DNA from: JAKQIM01 sp964633225
GTDB taxonomy: Bacteria > Chloroflexota > Anaerolineae > Anaerolineales > UBA4823
Reading direction: 5' to 3'
Length of the DNA stretch: 63,730 bases
Assembly (NCBI GenBank): GCA_964633225.1
Contig: CAZWFQ010000016.1
Location: 1-63,730, forward strand
Shown: one piece after another, positions 41,448 to 49,856 of the stretch
Numbering within the stretch: the first letter of the stretch is position 1
Layout: every line of letters begins with the position of its first letter
Notes under the pieces: generated by a model
Told to the model about the DNA's origin: nothing
Database searches by the model: none
What the model saw: only the letters and a program-made list of their open reading frames with translations
Made by a program: the position numbers and the translations under genes

Positions 41448-42029
41448 ATGGATGTACTTGGGGTTTTTTCGGCTTTTGGCCTCTCAGCCAGCGCAGGATT
41501 GAATGCATATATCCCGCTGTTGGTGGTGGCCCTGATGGGCAGGTTCACCGGCCTGATCAAGCTCAGCGCGCCCTGGGATGCGCTGACGAACTGGTGGGTG
41601 ATCGGCCTGTTGGTGGTGCTGTCGGTGGTGGAGTTCTTCGCGGATAAAGTTCCGGCGGTGAACCACGTCAACGACATTATCCAGACTTTCATCCGCCCGG
41701 CTGCGGGGGCCGTCCTGTTCGCGGCCAGTGCGCAGGTGGTGACGGATGTCAACCCGGTCCTGTCGATGGTGATGGGGGTGCTGGTGGCGGGCGGCGTGCA
41801 TGCCGTGAAGTCGGCAGCGGTGCGCCCGATGGTGACTGCCACAACGGGCGGGGCGGCGAATACGCCGATCTCAATTGCAGAAGATGTGATTTCGACGATC
41901 CTTTCGCTCACGGCGGCCGCGATGCCGATCTTGATGGCTGCGATCGTTGTGATGGTGGTGGTGTTGGCCATCTGGCTGATCTGGCGGCGCGTGAGCGCTG
42001 AGCGCGCCTTATCTAATAAAGCAAGATAA
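41448..42029 (+). CDS. DUF4126 membrane protein
   Basis: A 193-residue protein with the family opening FSAFGLSASAGLNAYIPLL and about five hydrophobic segments. The ATG at 41448 is preferred over a GTG at 41439 because AAAGG is positioned before it and the family N-terminus starts here. Function unknown; a transport or envelope role is possible. It follows the DUF2085 gene by 28 bases. Confidence 0.88.
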   Translation: MDVLGVFSAFGLSASAGLNAYIPLLVVALMGRFTGLIKLSAPWDALTNWWVIGLLVVLSVVEFFADKVPAVNHVNDIIQTFIRPAAGAVLFAASAQVVTDVNPVLSMVMGVLVAGGVHAVKSAAVRPMVTATTGGAANTPISIAEDVISTILSLTAAAMPILMAAIVVMVVVLAIWLIWRRVSAERALSNKAR

Positions 42030-42045
42030 TTCATGGAGGTTTGCA

Positions 42046-42405
42046 ATGTCTTACGATAATTATTCATCAAGCGGCGCTCCCGTCGCCCCACCCAATAATA
42101 CGATGGCAGTCATCAGCCTGATCGCTGGTTTGTTGGGCCTGTCGTTTTTGCCAACCATTGGCAGTATTGCGGCTTTGATCACTGGCTACATGGCGAAGAA
42201 CGAGATCCGCGCCAGTGGTGGAAGCCAGGGCGGCGATGGCATGGCAACTGCCGGCATCATCCTGGGCTGGATTGGCATTGGATTGACGGTTGTGGGCCTG
42301 TGCATTGCCTGCTTCTTCATCCTGCTGCCGCTGGTCTTGGTGCCCTTGGGCCTTTCGATGGAAGAGTATAACTGGCTGATGCCAGCTTTGCTGAACGTGT
42401 TCTAG
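42046..42405 (+). CDS. DUF4190 membrane protein
   Basis: A 119-residue protein: a polar Ser/Pro/Asn N-terminus, then two long hydrophobic hairpins separated by the family motif GYMAKNEIRASGGSQGGDG-MA and GIILGWIG, typical of DUF4190. A GGAGG lies before the ATG. Function unknown. Confidence 0.88.
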   Translation: MSYDNYSSSGAPVAPPNNTMAVISLIAGLLGLSFLPTIGSIAALITGYMAKNEIRASGGSQGGDGMATAGIILGWIGIGLTVVGLCIACFFILLPLVLVPLGLSMEEYNWLMPALLNVF

Positions 42406-42439
42406 CACCATCATCTTAATTCATTGTACGGAGGTTAAC

Positions 42440-42640
42440 ATGGATAGTTTTGGTACCCCAATCACCCCTATGCCTGCTGAGCCGAAGAAGAACAACACGA
42501 CCATAATCATTATTGTTGTGGTGGTGGCGCTTTTGCTGTGCTGCTGCTGCGCGCTGGTTGCTGTGCTTTGGAATTACGGCGATGCGATCATGTACGAACT
42601 GGAAAACATGACGCGCACCCTGTTCAGCCTGGTGATCTAG
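42440..42640 (+). CDS. Small single-span membrane protein with Cys-rich segment
   Basis: A 66-residue protein: a Pro-rich N-terminus, one membrane segment that runs into four adjacent Cys (LLLCCCCALVA), and a short polar tail. CGGAGG lies about 7 bases before the ATG, so it is well translated. The Cys cluster at the membrane surface could be acylated. No family recognised. Confidence 0.65.
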   Translation: MDSFGTPITPMPAEPKKNNTTIIIIVVVVALLLCCCCALVAVLWNYGDAIMYELENMTRTLFSLVI

Positions 42641-42665
42641 TTCTGGTAACAATTTAAAGGGAAGC

Positions 42666-42701
42666 GGGTGTTTTGTGTGCTTGACCTGGCACAAAACACC
42701 C
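42666..42701 (+). terminator. Stem-loop after the small membrane-protein operon
   Basis: GGGTGTTTTGTG (42666-42677) pairs with CACAAAACACCC (42690-42701); a T-containing stretch follows. It likely ends the 40583-42640 operon and may also serve the convergent lipoprotein gene. Confidence 0.65.
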
Positions 42702-42765
42702 TGGTTTCCTATTTTGGCAGCGTGACCATTGAAATGGGGGTATGCGGCAGGCTGTCTTGTATGGT

Positions 42766-43539
42766 TTAGCGCATTCCGGTGTCATAGTTAATCGTCACCG
42801 TTGTGAATGCACCCTCTTGCACAATAATCGTTTGTTCGGCAGCCTTGGGGTAGGGGTTGCCGTTTTGGGGTTGTAAGGTATAACTCCCCGGGGCCAGTTT
42901 GACCTGGAAATTGCCCTGGCTGTCACTTTCAAAGACGGTCACCAGGCTGCCGCGGCTGTCGAGCACGGTCACGCTGGCCTGGTAGGGCTTATCGAGGCAG
43001 TCGGGGTTATCCAGGGTGACCGGGCCGGCACAGTTGGGGCTGATGAGAACCTGGCCCTGGATGCCGCTTTGGCCTCCGGCAGACGGCAGGAAGCGGTAAT
43101 TTGTCCCATCCTGGTTGGTGCGAACTTCATAATCACCCTGGGGCGTGCTGAATACCAGGCGATAGCCCGGTACCATCACATCGGCGCACATCATGCCGGG
43201 CATTTGTACGCCCAGGCAAGAGTTGTTCCACATGGTCTCGGTGGATTCTTTCAATACCACCTGCTCTGCATCCACAACCAGCTCTTCAGCCAGGCTGGCC
43301 TGCAGGGCGAGGGCGAACTCGGGCACGCTGCCTGCCACAGGGGTGACCCGGTTGAGGGTCACCTGGCTGGGGGGTTGGGTGGGGCGGGCGCTTGTCGCTT
43401 CATCGTTAACGGCCTCGGTCACCTTGATGGTTGGTACGGGGGTGAGGGTGGGGCTGGCGGCCTGGGGCGCAGCGGCGCAGGCCGCCAGCAGGAATGATGC
43501 CAGGGCCAGGACGATGAACCAATCCATTTTCTTATCCAT
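42766..43539 (-). CDS. Lipoprotein with C-terminal carboxypeptidase-regulatory-like domain
   Basis: A 257-residue protein with lipobox LAAC and a Pro/Thr linker. Residues about 75-150 hold the block WNNSCLGVQMPGMMC...GYRLVF, found in secreted proteins of Cyanobacteria and Chloroflexota and of unknown role. Residues about 160-255 look like a beta-sandwich of the carboxypeptidase-regulatory (CarboxypepD_reg) type, ending VTINYD. GGAGGT is 6 bases before the ATG. It lies downstream of the thiamine operon on the same strand but probably has its own control. Confidence 0.8.
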   Translation of the reverse strand: MDKKMDWFIVLALASFLLAACAAAPQAASPTLTPVPTIKVTEAVNDEATSARPTQPPSQVTLNRVTPVAGSVPEFALALQASLAEELVVDAEQVVLKESTETMWNNSCLGVQMPGMMCADVMVPGYRLVFSTPQGDYEVRTNQDGTNYRFLPSAGGQSGIQGQVLISPNCAGPVTLDNPDCLDKPYQASVTVLDSRGSLVTVFESDSQGNFQVKLAPGSYTLQPQNGNPYPKAAEQTIIVQEGAFTTVTINYDTGMR

Positions 43540-43550
43540 AATTTACCTCC

Positions 43551-43568
43551 ATGGGCCATTGGGCCCAT
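43551..43568. repeat. Short inverted repeat upstream of the lipoprotein gene
   Basis: ATGGGCC (43551-43557) and GGCCCAT (43562-43568) around ATTG, immediately upstream of the ribosome-binding site of the minus-strand lipoprotein gene. It may be an operator or an RNA hairpin; no T-run adjoins it. Confidence 0.4.
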
Positions 43569-43609
43569 CTGCTATTTAGACGCCCGCGGCAAGAAAATGG
43601 TTCCTGAGT

Positions 43610-44653
43610 TTATGATTTCTGAAAGATGCGCAGGGCCTGTTGGGGCGAGAGGCTGATGGACATGCTTTGGCCGATGAGGGGCAGGGCGGCGGTGGAGGGC
43701 AGGTCGAAGGTCAGCAGCACACCATCTAGATTCAGCCAGATGCGCTGCAGGCTGCCGCGAAAAGAAAGGTCTTGCAGGGTGCCGTGCAGCACCAGCGGCC
43801 CTTGCGGGCCGGGTTGGGCGGCATCGGGGCGGATGAGGAGTTGGGCAGGCCCGAGCTGGGCGGCCTCGACCGGGAAGGTGCCAATGGCGGTGTGGGCCAG
43901 GCGTTGGCCGGCCTGTTCTTGAATATCAGCGGGCAGCAGATTGGCCAACTCTAAGAATTGGGCCACAAAGGGGGTGCGGGGAGCGCAGTAGATCTCGTGC
44001 GGCGGGCCGATCTGCTCGACCTGCCCGGCGTTCATCACCACCACCCGGTCGGCCAAAGCAAAGGCTTCTTGCTGATCGTGGGTGACATAAATGGAAGTAA
44101 GCTGCAGGCGGCGCAGGATGCCATGCAGGTCGCCGATCAGGCGCTCGCGCAGGCTGCGGTCGAGGGAGCCGAGGGGCTCATCGAACATCAGCAGGCGGGG
44201 TTGGGGGGCCAGGGCGCGGGCCAGGGCCACGCGCTGCTGTTCGCCGCCGGATAGGGTGTTGATGTCGCGGTGTTCAAATCCAGCCAGGCCCACCAGGGCC
44301 AGCATTTGGGCCAGGCGCGGCGGGATGAGCTGCTTGTCCAGGCCGCCCATGCGCAGGCCAAAGGCCACATTCGCATAGACATCCATGTGGGGGAAGAGGG
44401 CAAAATCTTGGAACATGAGCCCAAAGCCGCGGCGGTGCGGGGGGACGCCAGCCAGGTTGGCACCTTGCCAGAAGACCTGGCCCTGGTTGGGGGCTTCGAG
44501 CCCGGCGATGATGGAGAGGAGGGTGGATTTGCCGCAGCCGCTGGGGCCGAGCAAGGCCACGATCTCGCCGGGGGATACGTCAAAGGAGACATCTTGTAGG
44601 GCGGGGACCGGGCCAAAGGATTTGTGGATGTTGCGAAGCGATAAGTGTGTCAT
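43610..44653 (-). CDS. ABC transporter ATP-binding protein of the thiamine importer (ThiQ-like)
   Basis: A 347-residue ATPase: Walker A GPSGCGKS, signature LSGGEQQR, Walker B LLMFDEP, then a C-terminal TOBE-type domain of about 110 residues. ThiQ of E. coli is shorter (about 230) because it lacks that domain, so this subunit resembles the iron/polyamine (FbpC/PotA) type in size. Its place as last gene of a TPP-riboswitch operon makes thiamine the likely cargo. Confidence 0.88.
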   Translation of the reverse strand: MTHLSLRNIHKSFGPVPALQDVSFDVSPGEIVALLGPSGCGKSTLLSIIAGLEAPNQGQVFWQGANLAGVPPHRRGFGLMFQDFALFPHMDVYANVAFGLRMGGLDKQLIPPRLAQMLALVGLAGFEHRDINTLSGGEQQRVALARALAPQPRLLMFDEPLGSLDRSLRERLIGDLHGILRRLQLTSIYVTHDQQEAFALADRVVVMNAGQVEQIGPPHEIYCAPRTPFVAQFLELANLLPADIQEQAGQRLAHTAIGTFPVEAAQLGPAQLLIRPDAAQPGPQGPLVLHGTLQDLSFRGSLQRIWLNLDGVLLTFDLPSTAALPLIGQSMSISLSPQQALRIFQKS

Positions 44654-44662
44654 AGGCGGTGC

Positions 44663-46405
44663 TTAGAATTCTCCGACGTCGGCAATGCGCAGGCGTTCGA
44701 TGGCGAGGATGCCGGTGCTGGTGATGAGCATCAAGATGGTGCTGAGGGCCAGGGCCTGCCCATAATTGATGCCGCCCGGCTGGCCCAAGAAACGGTAAAT
44801 GGCCACTGGCACGGTGGGGTATTCGGGGCGGGCGATGAGGGCGGTGGCGCCGAACTCGCCGAGGGAGATGGTGAAGGCATAGGTGGCGGCGACGATCAGG
44901 GCGCGGCCCACCAGGGGCAGGTCAATGTGGCGCAAGACGGCCAGGGGCGGCGCGCCGAGCATGGCGGCGGCCTGGCGCAGGCGCGGCCGGATGGCGCGCA
45001 GGGCGGGCACCAGGCTGCGGATGACAAAGGGGAAGGCCACCAGGGTATGGGCCAGGGGGATGAGCAGCCAGGAAGCGCGCAGATCGAGGGGGGGCTCATC
45101 CAGGGCGACGATGAACCCCAGCCCCAGGGTGACGGCTGAGGTGCCCAGGGGGAGCATGAGCAGGGGGTCGAGCAGGCGGTTGAGCAGCAGGTGGGGGTGG
45201 CGCGCCAGGGCCCAGGCGGCGGGCAGGCCCAGGGCCAGGGCCAGCAGCACGGTGGCAGCGGCGTAGCCAAGAGAAATGCCGATGGCGGTGGAGGGCGGGG
45301 CATAGAAGATGGATTGGCGGCGGTTGAGGGTGAGCTGGCGGTAGAAATCGAGGGTCAGGCCGGGCGCACTGGTGCCTTGCTGGCTGCGCTCGGGCTCCAG
45401 GCGGGTGACCGAGCGCAGGGCCAATGCGCCCAGGGGGGCAGTCAGGAGGGTCAGCATGGCGGCAACCACCAGCCCAGCCAGGAGGCGGCTGCGCCAGGTG
45501 AGGAGGCGTTTTTGGGTGTACGAACGCGGGCGCAGGCCCAGAGGGCGTGCCAGGCGGGCAGAGAGGCGGGAGTAGATGATGGTGAGGGCCAGGGTGCAGC
45601 CAAGCTGAAGCAGGGAGAGGGTGGCAGCCGTGGGCAGGTTGAACAGGTTGATGGCCTGGTAGTAGATCTCTACTTCCAGGGTGGCAAAGCGCGGCCCGCC
45701 GAGCACCAGGATGACGCCGAAGGAGGTAAAGTCGAAGATGAAGACCAGCAGGGCGGCAGCGGCGACAGCGGGCGCCAGCAGGGGCAGGGTGACGCGGCGC
45801 AGGGCTTGCCAGGGTGTGGCTCCCAGCATTTGGGCGGCCTGACCCAGGCGGGGGTCAAGGTGCGACCAAAAATCGCCCACGGTACGCAGTACGATGGAGG
45901 TGTTGTAAAAGACATGCGCTACCAGGATGGCTGCCAGGGTGTTGGTGAACTGGATGGGGGGCTGGGCCAGGTTGAAAAGAGCCATCAGGCCGGTGTTGAC
46001 CCAGCCGTTGGTACCCAGCAGGGCATTGAAGGCTGCGGCAACCACCAAGGTGGGCATGACAAACGGGATGCCCGACAGGGCTTGCAGCAGGGCTTTGCCG
46101 CGAAACTGGTAGCGGGCCAGCAAGAAAGCCCCTGGCAGGCCAAAGGCCAGCGTCAGCAGGGTGGATAAGGCGGCCTGGCCCAGGGTGAAGCCCAGCAAGC
46201 GCAGGACGTAAGGCGAGGTGAGGGTGTGGAGGAACGCCGCGGCCCAGTTCCCTTCATCCCGGGCAAAGCTGAGCTGTAAGATGCTGCCCAGGGGGTAGAA
46301 GAAGAACAAGCCCAAAAAGGCCAGCGGCGCCAGCCAAAGCAGCCAGACCAGCCCGGCGCGGTTAGCGGAGGATGGCTTCAGTCCAGTCTTGGATCCATTG
46401 TTCAC
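44663..46405 (-). CDS. ABC transporter permease of the thiamine importer (ThiP-like)
   Basis: A 580-residue permease with two fused permease halves, about 12 hydrophobic segments, and EAA-type loops in both halves (AAQMLGATPWQALRRVTLP and AAAMLGAPPLAVLRHIDLP), as in ThiP and FbpB. The GTG start at 46405 lies 44 bases inside the preceding gene; no better start exists downstream, so the overlap seems real and implies translational coupling. Part of the TPP-regulated operon. Confidence 0.88.
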   Translation of the reverse strand: MNNGSKTGLKPSSANRAGLVWLLWLAPLAFLGLFFFYPLGSILQLSFARDEGNWAAAFLHTLTSPYVLRLLGFTLGQAALSTLLTLAFGLPGAFLLARYQFRGKALLQALSGIPFVMPTLVVAAAFNALLGTNGWVNTGLMALFNLAQPPIQFTNTLAAILVAHVFYNTSIVLRTVGDFWSHLDPRLGQAAQMLGATPWQALRRVTLPLLAPAVAAAALLVFIFDFTSFGVILVLGGPRFATLEVEIYYQAINLFNLPTAATLSLLQLGCTLALTIIYSRLSARLARPLGLRPRSYTQKRLLTWRSRLLAGLVVAAMLTLLTAPLGALALRSVTRLEPERSQQGTSAPGLTLDFYRQLTLNRRQSIFYAPPSTAIGISLGYAAATVLLALALGLPAAWALARHPHLLLNRLLDPLLMLPLGTSAVTLGLGFIVALDEPPLDLRASWLLIPLAHTLVAFPFVIRSLVPALRAIRPRLRQAAAMLGAPPLAVLRHIDLPLVGRALIVAATYAFTISLGEFGATALIARPEYPTVPVAIYRFLGQPGGINYGQALALSTILMLITSTGILAIERLRIADVGEF

Positions 46406-47402
46406 GGTTATCTGCGATCTCCTGGGGGCTGATGGAAGCCGGGTTGGCGGGGATATCTAAGAAGTTGGCAAAGGCCTCGGCCAGTTGGGCCTGGGGGTTG
46501 ACCGGAAAGACGAACATTTGCAGGGGCATATCTTCCTGGAAGGTGACCGAGAGCATGAAGTCGACCCATTTTTCGGCCAGGATGCGGTTGGGGGTGCCGC
46601 GCAGGATGCCCACGAATTCGATTTGACGGAAGCAGGTGTCGTCGCCGGTGACGGCGGCGGTGGGGGGGGCGTCGAGCGGCTCTTCGGCATAGATGACCTC
46701 GAAGGGCGGGCTGGAATTGTAGGAGAGGACGATGGGCCGGCTGCCACCCCAGCGGCTGAATTCGCTGTTGTAGGCGGTTTCCCAGTCGTTGACCACCAGG
46801 AGTTCGTTATCCACCAGGGCCTGCCAGTAGGCCAGGTAGCCTTGGGGGCCGAAGTGGTTGATGGTGGTGAACAAGAAGGCCAGGCCCGGGGAGGAGGTGG
46901 CGGGGTTCTCGACCACCAGCAAGCCCTTGTATTCGGGCTTGAGCAGGTCTTCAAGGCTTTGAGGAGGGGGGATGGCTTTGTCTTCAAAGTAGGCGATATC
47001 GTAATTCAGGCACACATCGCTGTAATCTACGGGCAGGGCGCCGTTCTGGGGGTCGAGCTTGAATTGGTCGGGGATGGTGCTGAGCAAGGGGGCGTTGTAG
47101 GGTTCGAAGATGTCTTCGTCGAGGGCCCGGCTTAAGAAGGTATTATCTACGCCATAGAAAACATCGGCCAGGGGGTTGTTCTTGGAGAGGATGGCTTTGT
47201 TCAAGGCAGAGCCGGTATCGCCGGAGGTAATGAACTGGACCGTGACTTGATTGGCGCTCTCGAAGGCAGTGATGACTTCTTCGGAAACGGCAAAGGAATC
47301 GTGCACCATCACGGTAAGGGTCTGCGGGCCGGAGGGGGTGGGGGCAGCGGTGCAGGCGGCCAGGAAGATAGATACCAATACCAGCAGGGAAAGCTTTTTC
47401 AT
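46362..47402 (-). CDS. Thiamine-type ABC substrate-binding lipoprotein (ThiB/TbpA-like)
   Basis: A 346-residue lipoprotein (lipobox LAAC) of the ThiB/TbpA group: TLTVMVHDSFAVSEEVITAF at the N-terminus, NPLADVFYGVDNTFLSRAL, and SYNSSPPFEVIY in the ligand region match thiamine-binding proteins. The ATG at 47400-47402 overlaps the stop of the thiamine pyrophosphokinase gene by one base and follows AAGGAGA. It would bind thiamine or a phosphorylated form outside the cell. Confidence 0.9.
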   Translation of the reverse strand: MKKLSLLVLVSIFLAACTAAPTPSGPQTLTVMVHDSFAVSEEVITAFESANQVTVQFITSGDTGSALNKAILSKNNPLADVFYGVDNTFLSRALDEDIFEPYNAPLLSTIPDQFKLDPQNGALPVDYSDVCLNYDIAYFEDKAIPPPQSLEDLLKPEYKGLLVVENPATSSPGLAFLFTTINHFGPQGYLAYWQALVDNELLVVNDWETAYNSEFSRWGGSRPIVLSYNSSPPFEVIYAEEPLDAPPTAAVTGDDTCFRQIEFVGILRGTPNRILAEKWVDFMLSVTFQEDMPLQMFVFPVNPQAQLAEAFANFLDIPANPASISPQEIADNREQWIQDWTEAILR

Positions 47403-48082
47403 TAAATTAATTCTCCTTGGTTCAATGGGGTTGGGGAATGGATCAGGATGCATACCAATAAGCCCTCTTGCAGGCTGAGGCCGGCGTGTGCCTGGATGAA
47501 ACGATTGCTGACCCCGCGCGGTGAGCCGAACTCAAGGGTGCCATGGTGGAGGGGGTATTCCAGGCCAAAGGTGGTGATGCCGCGGGCCGGCCCGGCGAGC
47601 GGCAAGAGGGATAGGGTGTCGCCGGGTTGTCCGTGAAAGCTGTGCTCTTGGCCGGGCTGAAGGAGAAAGATCTCTTGAGGCCCGTCGACGAGGTGGATGT
47701 TGAGGGCGCAGTAAGCGGGTTGGGCCATCAGGAAGAGGTTGGCAAAGGTCATGTCCCAACGCGCCCCCAGGGCGCCATAGATGGAAACCTGGTCCACGCC
47801 GTGCCGGAGGGCCTCGCTGAGGGCGAGTTCGAGATCGGTCTCGTCTTTGTGCTGGGGGTGACGGATCAATTCGGCGCCGGCGGCCTGGAGTGCCCGGACT
47901 TGTTGGGGTTCGAGTGAATCGAAATCGCCGATCACCAGGTGTGGGGTGAGGCCCAGGGCCAGGCAGTGCCTGGCGCCGCCATCGGCGGCGATCAGGATGT
48001 CGCCTGGGGCCGGCTGGATGGGGACAAAGGCTGGCAGGTGCAGCTCGCCGTTGGTAAAGATGATGGCTCGCCTGGTTGACAT
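47402..48082 (-). CDS. Thiamine pyrophosphokinase
   Basis: Converts thiamine plus ATP to thiamine pyrophosphate. The family motifs ADGGARHCLALGLTPHLVIG and DFDSL, and KDETDLELAL, are intact in 226 residues, the usual length. The start at 48082 follows AGGAGG and is confirmed by the family N-terminus (RRAIIFTNGEL); an open frame extends upstream through the riboswitch but is not coding. It is the first gene after the TPP riboswitch, so uptake and activation of thiamine are controlled together. Confidence 0.93.
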   Translation of the reverse strand: MSTRRAIIFTNGELHLPAFVPIQPAPGDILIAADGGARHCLALGLTPHLVIGDFDSLEPQQVRALQAAGAELIRHPQHKDETDLELALSEALRHGVDQVSIYGALGARWDMTFANLFLMAQPAYCALNIHLVDGPQEIFLLQPGQEHSFHGQPGDTLSLLPLAGPARGITTFGLEYPLHHGTLEFGSPRGVSNRFIQAHAGLSLQEGLLVCILIHSPTPLNQGELI

Positions 48083-48089
48083 ATTAAAG

Positions 48090-48113
48090 AAAAACCTCCT
48101 GCCAGGGAGGAGG
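48090..48113 (-). promoter_or_regulatory. Expression-platform hairpin containing the ribosome-binding site
   Basis: On the minus strand CCTCCT (48108-48113) pairs with AGGAGG (48095-48100) around a 7-base loop and is followed by five U. The hairpin both sequesters the AGGAGG that serves the kinase gene (12 bases before its ATG) and has the form of an intrinsic terminator. It is therefore the likely off-switch of the riboswitch. Confidence 0.7.
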
Positions 48114-48134
48114 AGGGGATGGTAGAAGGTACAT

Positions 48135-48222
48135 GGGATTCCTCCGCCGGCATTATCCGGATCAGGTTCGCGGGTCGAGAGCTGTGGCTCTCCTCTCAGC
48201 CTGGCAAAACAGGCTCCCCGTG
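48135..48222 (-). promoter_or_regulatory. TPP riboswitch (THI element)
   Basis: On the minus strand the aptamer reads in order: GGGG near the 5' end, CTGAGA (48194-48199 on the plus strand as TCTCAG), GACCCG, then CGAACCTGATCCGGATAATG and GCCGG...GGAGGAATCCC. These are the conserved thiamine pyrophosphate-binding helices. When TPP is bound it should close the downstream hairpin and shut off the kinase and importer genes. Confidence 0.95.
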
Positions 48223-48241
48223 CAGGGTTGCTGCAAGAAGC

Positions 48242-48271
48242 AGTATAAGCCCTGACTTCGGTAATTGTCAA
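48242..48271 (-). promoter_or_regulatory. Promoter of the thiamine operon
   Basis: On the minus strand TTGACA (48266-48271) and TATACT (48242-48247) are 18 bases apart. Transcription starts near 48235, just before the riboswitch aptamer. Confidence 0.75.
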
Positions 48272-48296
48272 TATTGCAAGCCGGGGTGCTTTTTAT

Positions 48297-48325
48297 TTGA
48301 CGCAAACCTCGCTTGCATGTATAAT
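48297..48325 (+). promoter_or_regulatory. Promoter of the DUF4388-GTPase-kinase operon
   Basis: TTGACG (48297-48302), 17 bases, TATAAT (48320-48325). Transcription would start near 48332, about 107 bases before the DUF4388 gene. It is divergent from the thiamine promoter. No other strong promoter is seen in the following 15 kb, which supports one long operon. Confidence 0.75.
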
Positions 48326-48438
48326 TTTTGAATAATCAGGTGATGGTCATTCCTGATAGTGCACCCAGGTAGACGTTTTTTGTGATCAGGTATTGAAGTT
48401 TGTATTGGCGTGCGTGAAGGCGGTTGGAGGCCCGGCGT

Positions 48439-49260
48439 ATGGCATTAAAGGGTAATTTGCGCGATTTTTCGATCACTCAACTGCTGAATCTAATTAACGT
48501 TGCCCAAAAAACAGGCACATTGGTTATTGAAGGCCCGTCGGAGGAAATATGGGTGTGTTTCCGAGACGGGAAATTGGCATTTGCCCGGGATGGGCAAGAG
48601 GATGGCAGCCTGGCATCTGTGTTGTACCGGGAGAAGAAGATTTCTGCCGCCCAATACCGCGCCATCAAAGAGCGGGCGGGGGCCATGTCTGATAAAGAAC
48701 TGGGCCTGTTGTTGATCAACGCCAATTATATTTCTCAGCAAGACATCCTGGCGAGTTTGCAGAATTATTTTGTTAGCGTGGTGAACCGCCTGTTCACCTG
48801 GGTGGAAGGGTTGTTCCGCTTCGAGAACAATATGATGCCGCCGGACGATAAGATCACGGTGCGCATCAGCCTTGAAAATCTGATCATAGACGGCTCGCGC
48901 CGGGTGCGCGAGTGGGAACAACTGCAAGATGAGATCCCCAGCCTGGATATGGCGCTCAAGTTCACCGACCGCCCGGGGACCAACTTGCGCAATGTGAACC
49001 TGAGCGTAGAAGAATGGCGTGTGGTTTCGTATATTAATCCAAAAAACTCCATCCGGCAAATTGCCAAGACCACCAATAAAAGTGAATTGGAAATTCGCCG
49101 GATTGTTTACGGTTTGCTGCAAGCGGGGCTGGTAGAGTTGATCCGCCCGGTGGGGATGCCGTTGCCGGTGCCCCAGGGGCGCCCAGCGCTGCCGCAGGCA
49201 AGCAAAGATGAGCAAAAATCACTTATTAATCGGATCATTGGCCGCATTCGTTCGATTTAA
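48439..49260 (+). CDS. DUF4388 domain protein
   Basis: A 273-residue cytoplasmic protein beginning with the DUF4388 (PatA-N-like) signature MALKGNLRDFSITQLLNLI...KTGTLVIEG, followed by a helical region and a C-terminal winged-helix-like part (IRQIAKTTNKSELEIRRIVY). DUF4388 proteins are typical partners of small GTPases and response regulators in Chloroflexota, Cyanobacteria and Deltaproteobacteria. TTGGAGG precedes the ATG at 48439. It is the first gene of the signalling operon and may be the effector or GTPase regulator. Confidence 0.88.
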   Translation: MALKGNLRDFSITQLLNLINVAQKTGTLVIEGPSEEIWVCFRDGKLAFARDGQEDGSLASVLYREKKISAAQYRAIKERAGAMSDKELGLLLINANYISQQDILASLQNYFVSVVNRLFTWVEGLFRFENNMMPPDDKITVRISLENLIIDGSRRVREWEQLQDEIPSLDMALKFTDRPGTNLRNVNLSVEEWRVVSYINPKNSIRQIAKTTNKSELEIRRIVYGLLQAGLVELIRPVGMPLPVPQGRPALPQASKDEQKSLINRIIGRIRSI

Positions 49261-49284
49261 TTGTTTTCTATAAGGGAATTGGCT

Positions 49285-49824
49285 ATGCAAACTGTGAAAA
49301 TGGTGGTAACCGGGCCCTTCAATTCTGGTAAGACAGAATTCATCCGGTCTGTGAGCGAGATTGATGTGGTTTCGACGGAACGCAAGATCAGTTCCGACTC
49401 GGAACGCGTTAAAGATCAGACCACCGTGGCGATGGATTTTGGCCGTATCACGGTTGATGACAGCCTGGTGCTCTACTTGTTCGGTACGCCTGGGCAGCGC
49501 CGCTTTGACTTCATGTGGGAGATTCTGTCTGAAGGCATGCTGGGCTTTATCGTGATGGTAGACAGCACCCGTCCTGAAACCTTCCGTGAGGCGCGCAACA
49601 TCCTCGAAACATTCCGTGCATATGCGCCAACACCTTATGTGGTTGTGGCAAATAAGCAGGACTGTAAGGATGCCTGGGATCTGGAAGATATGCGCATTGC
49701 ACTGCGCCTGGACGGGCGGGTCAAGTTTTTGCCTTGCGTGGCAACGGATAAAGAGTCGGTCAAGAACGCTTTGCTTGAGCTGTTGTACAGTATCCTAGAG
49801 GAAATGGAAAAGGGCGAGGGATAA
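49285..49824 (+). CDS. Small Ras-like GTPase (MglA/Rab-like)
   Basis: A 179-residue GTPase with P-loop GPFNSGKT, switch I Thr in the KDQTTVAMDF segment, G3 FGTPGQRRF (Gly-x-Pro-Gly in place of Asp-x-x-Gly), G4 NKQD and a short G5. The TPGQ switch II form is common in prokaryotic MglA-related proteins. It probably cycles between GTP and GDP to switch a polarity or signalling complex. It starts 24 bases after the DUF4388 gene, and no MglB/Roadblock gene is present in the window, so its GTPase-activating protein is unidentified. Confidence 0.92.
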   Translation: MQTVKMVVTGPFNSGKTEFIRSVSEIDVVSTERKISSDSERVKDQTTVAMDFGRITVDDSLVLYLFGTPGQRRFDFMWEILSEGMLGFIVMVDSTRPETFREARNILETFRAYAPTPYVVVANKQDCKDAWDLEDMRIALRLDGRVKFLPCVATDKESVKNALLELLYSILEEMEKGEG

Positions 49825-49856
49825 ACCACACCCCTTGACCTGGTCTTGTTTGCGCT

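Noticed and set aside
45191..46168. Gly/Gln-rich 325-residue plus-strand frame opposite the ThiP-like gene
   Set aside because: It is low-complexity and antisense to a clear permease in a riboswitch operon; no start signal is seen.
48083..48271. Upstream in-frame extension of the thiamine pyrophosphokinase
   Set aside because: The added 63 codons lie entirely within the TPP riboswitch and its expression platform; the family N-terminus begins at the start at 48082.
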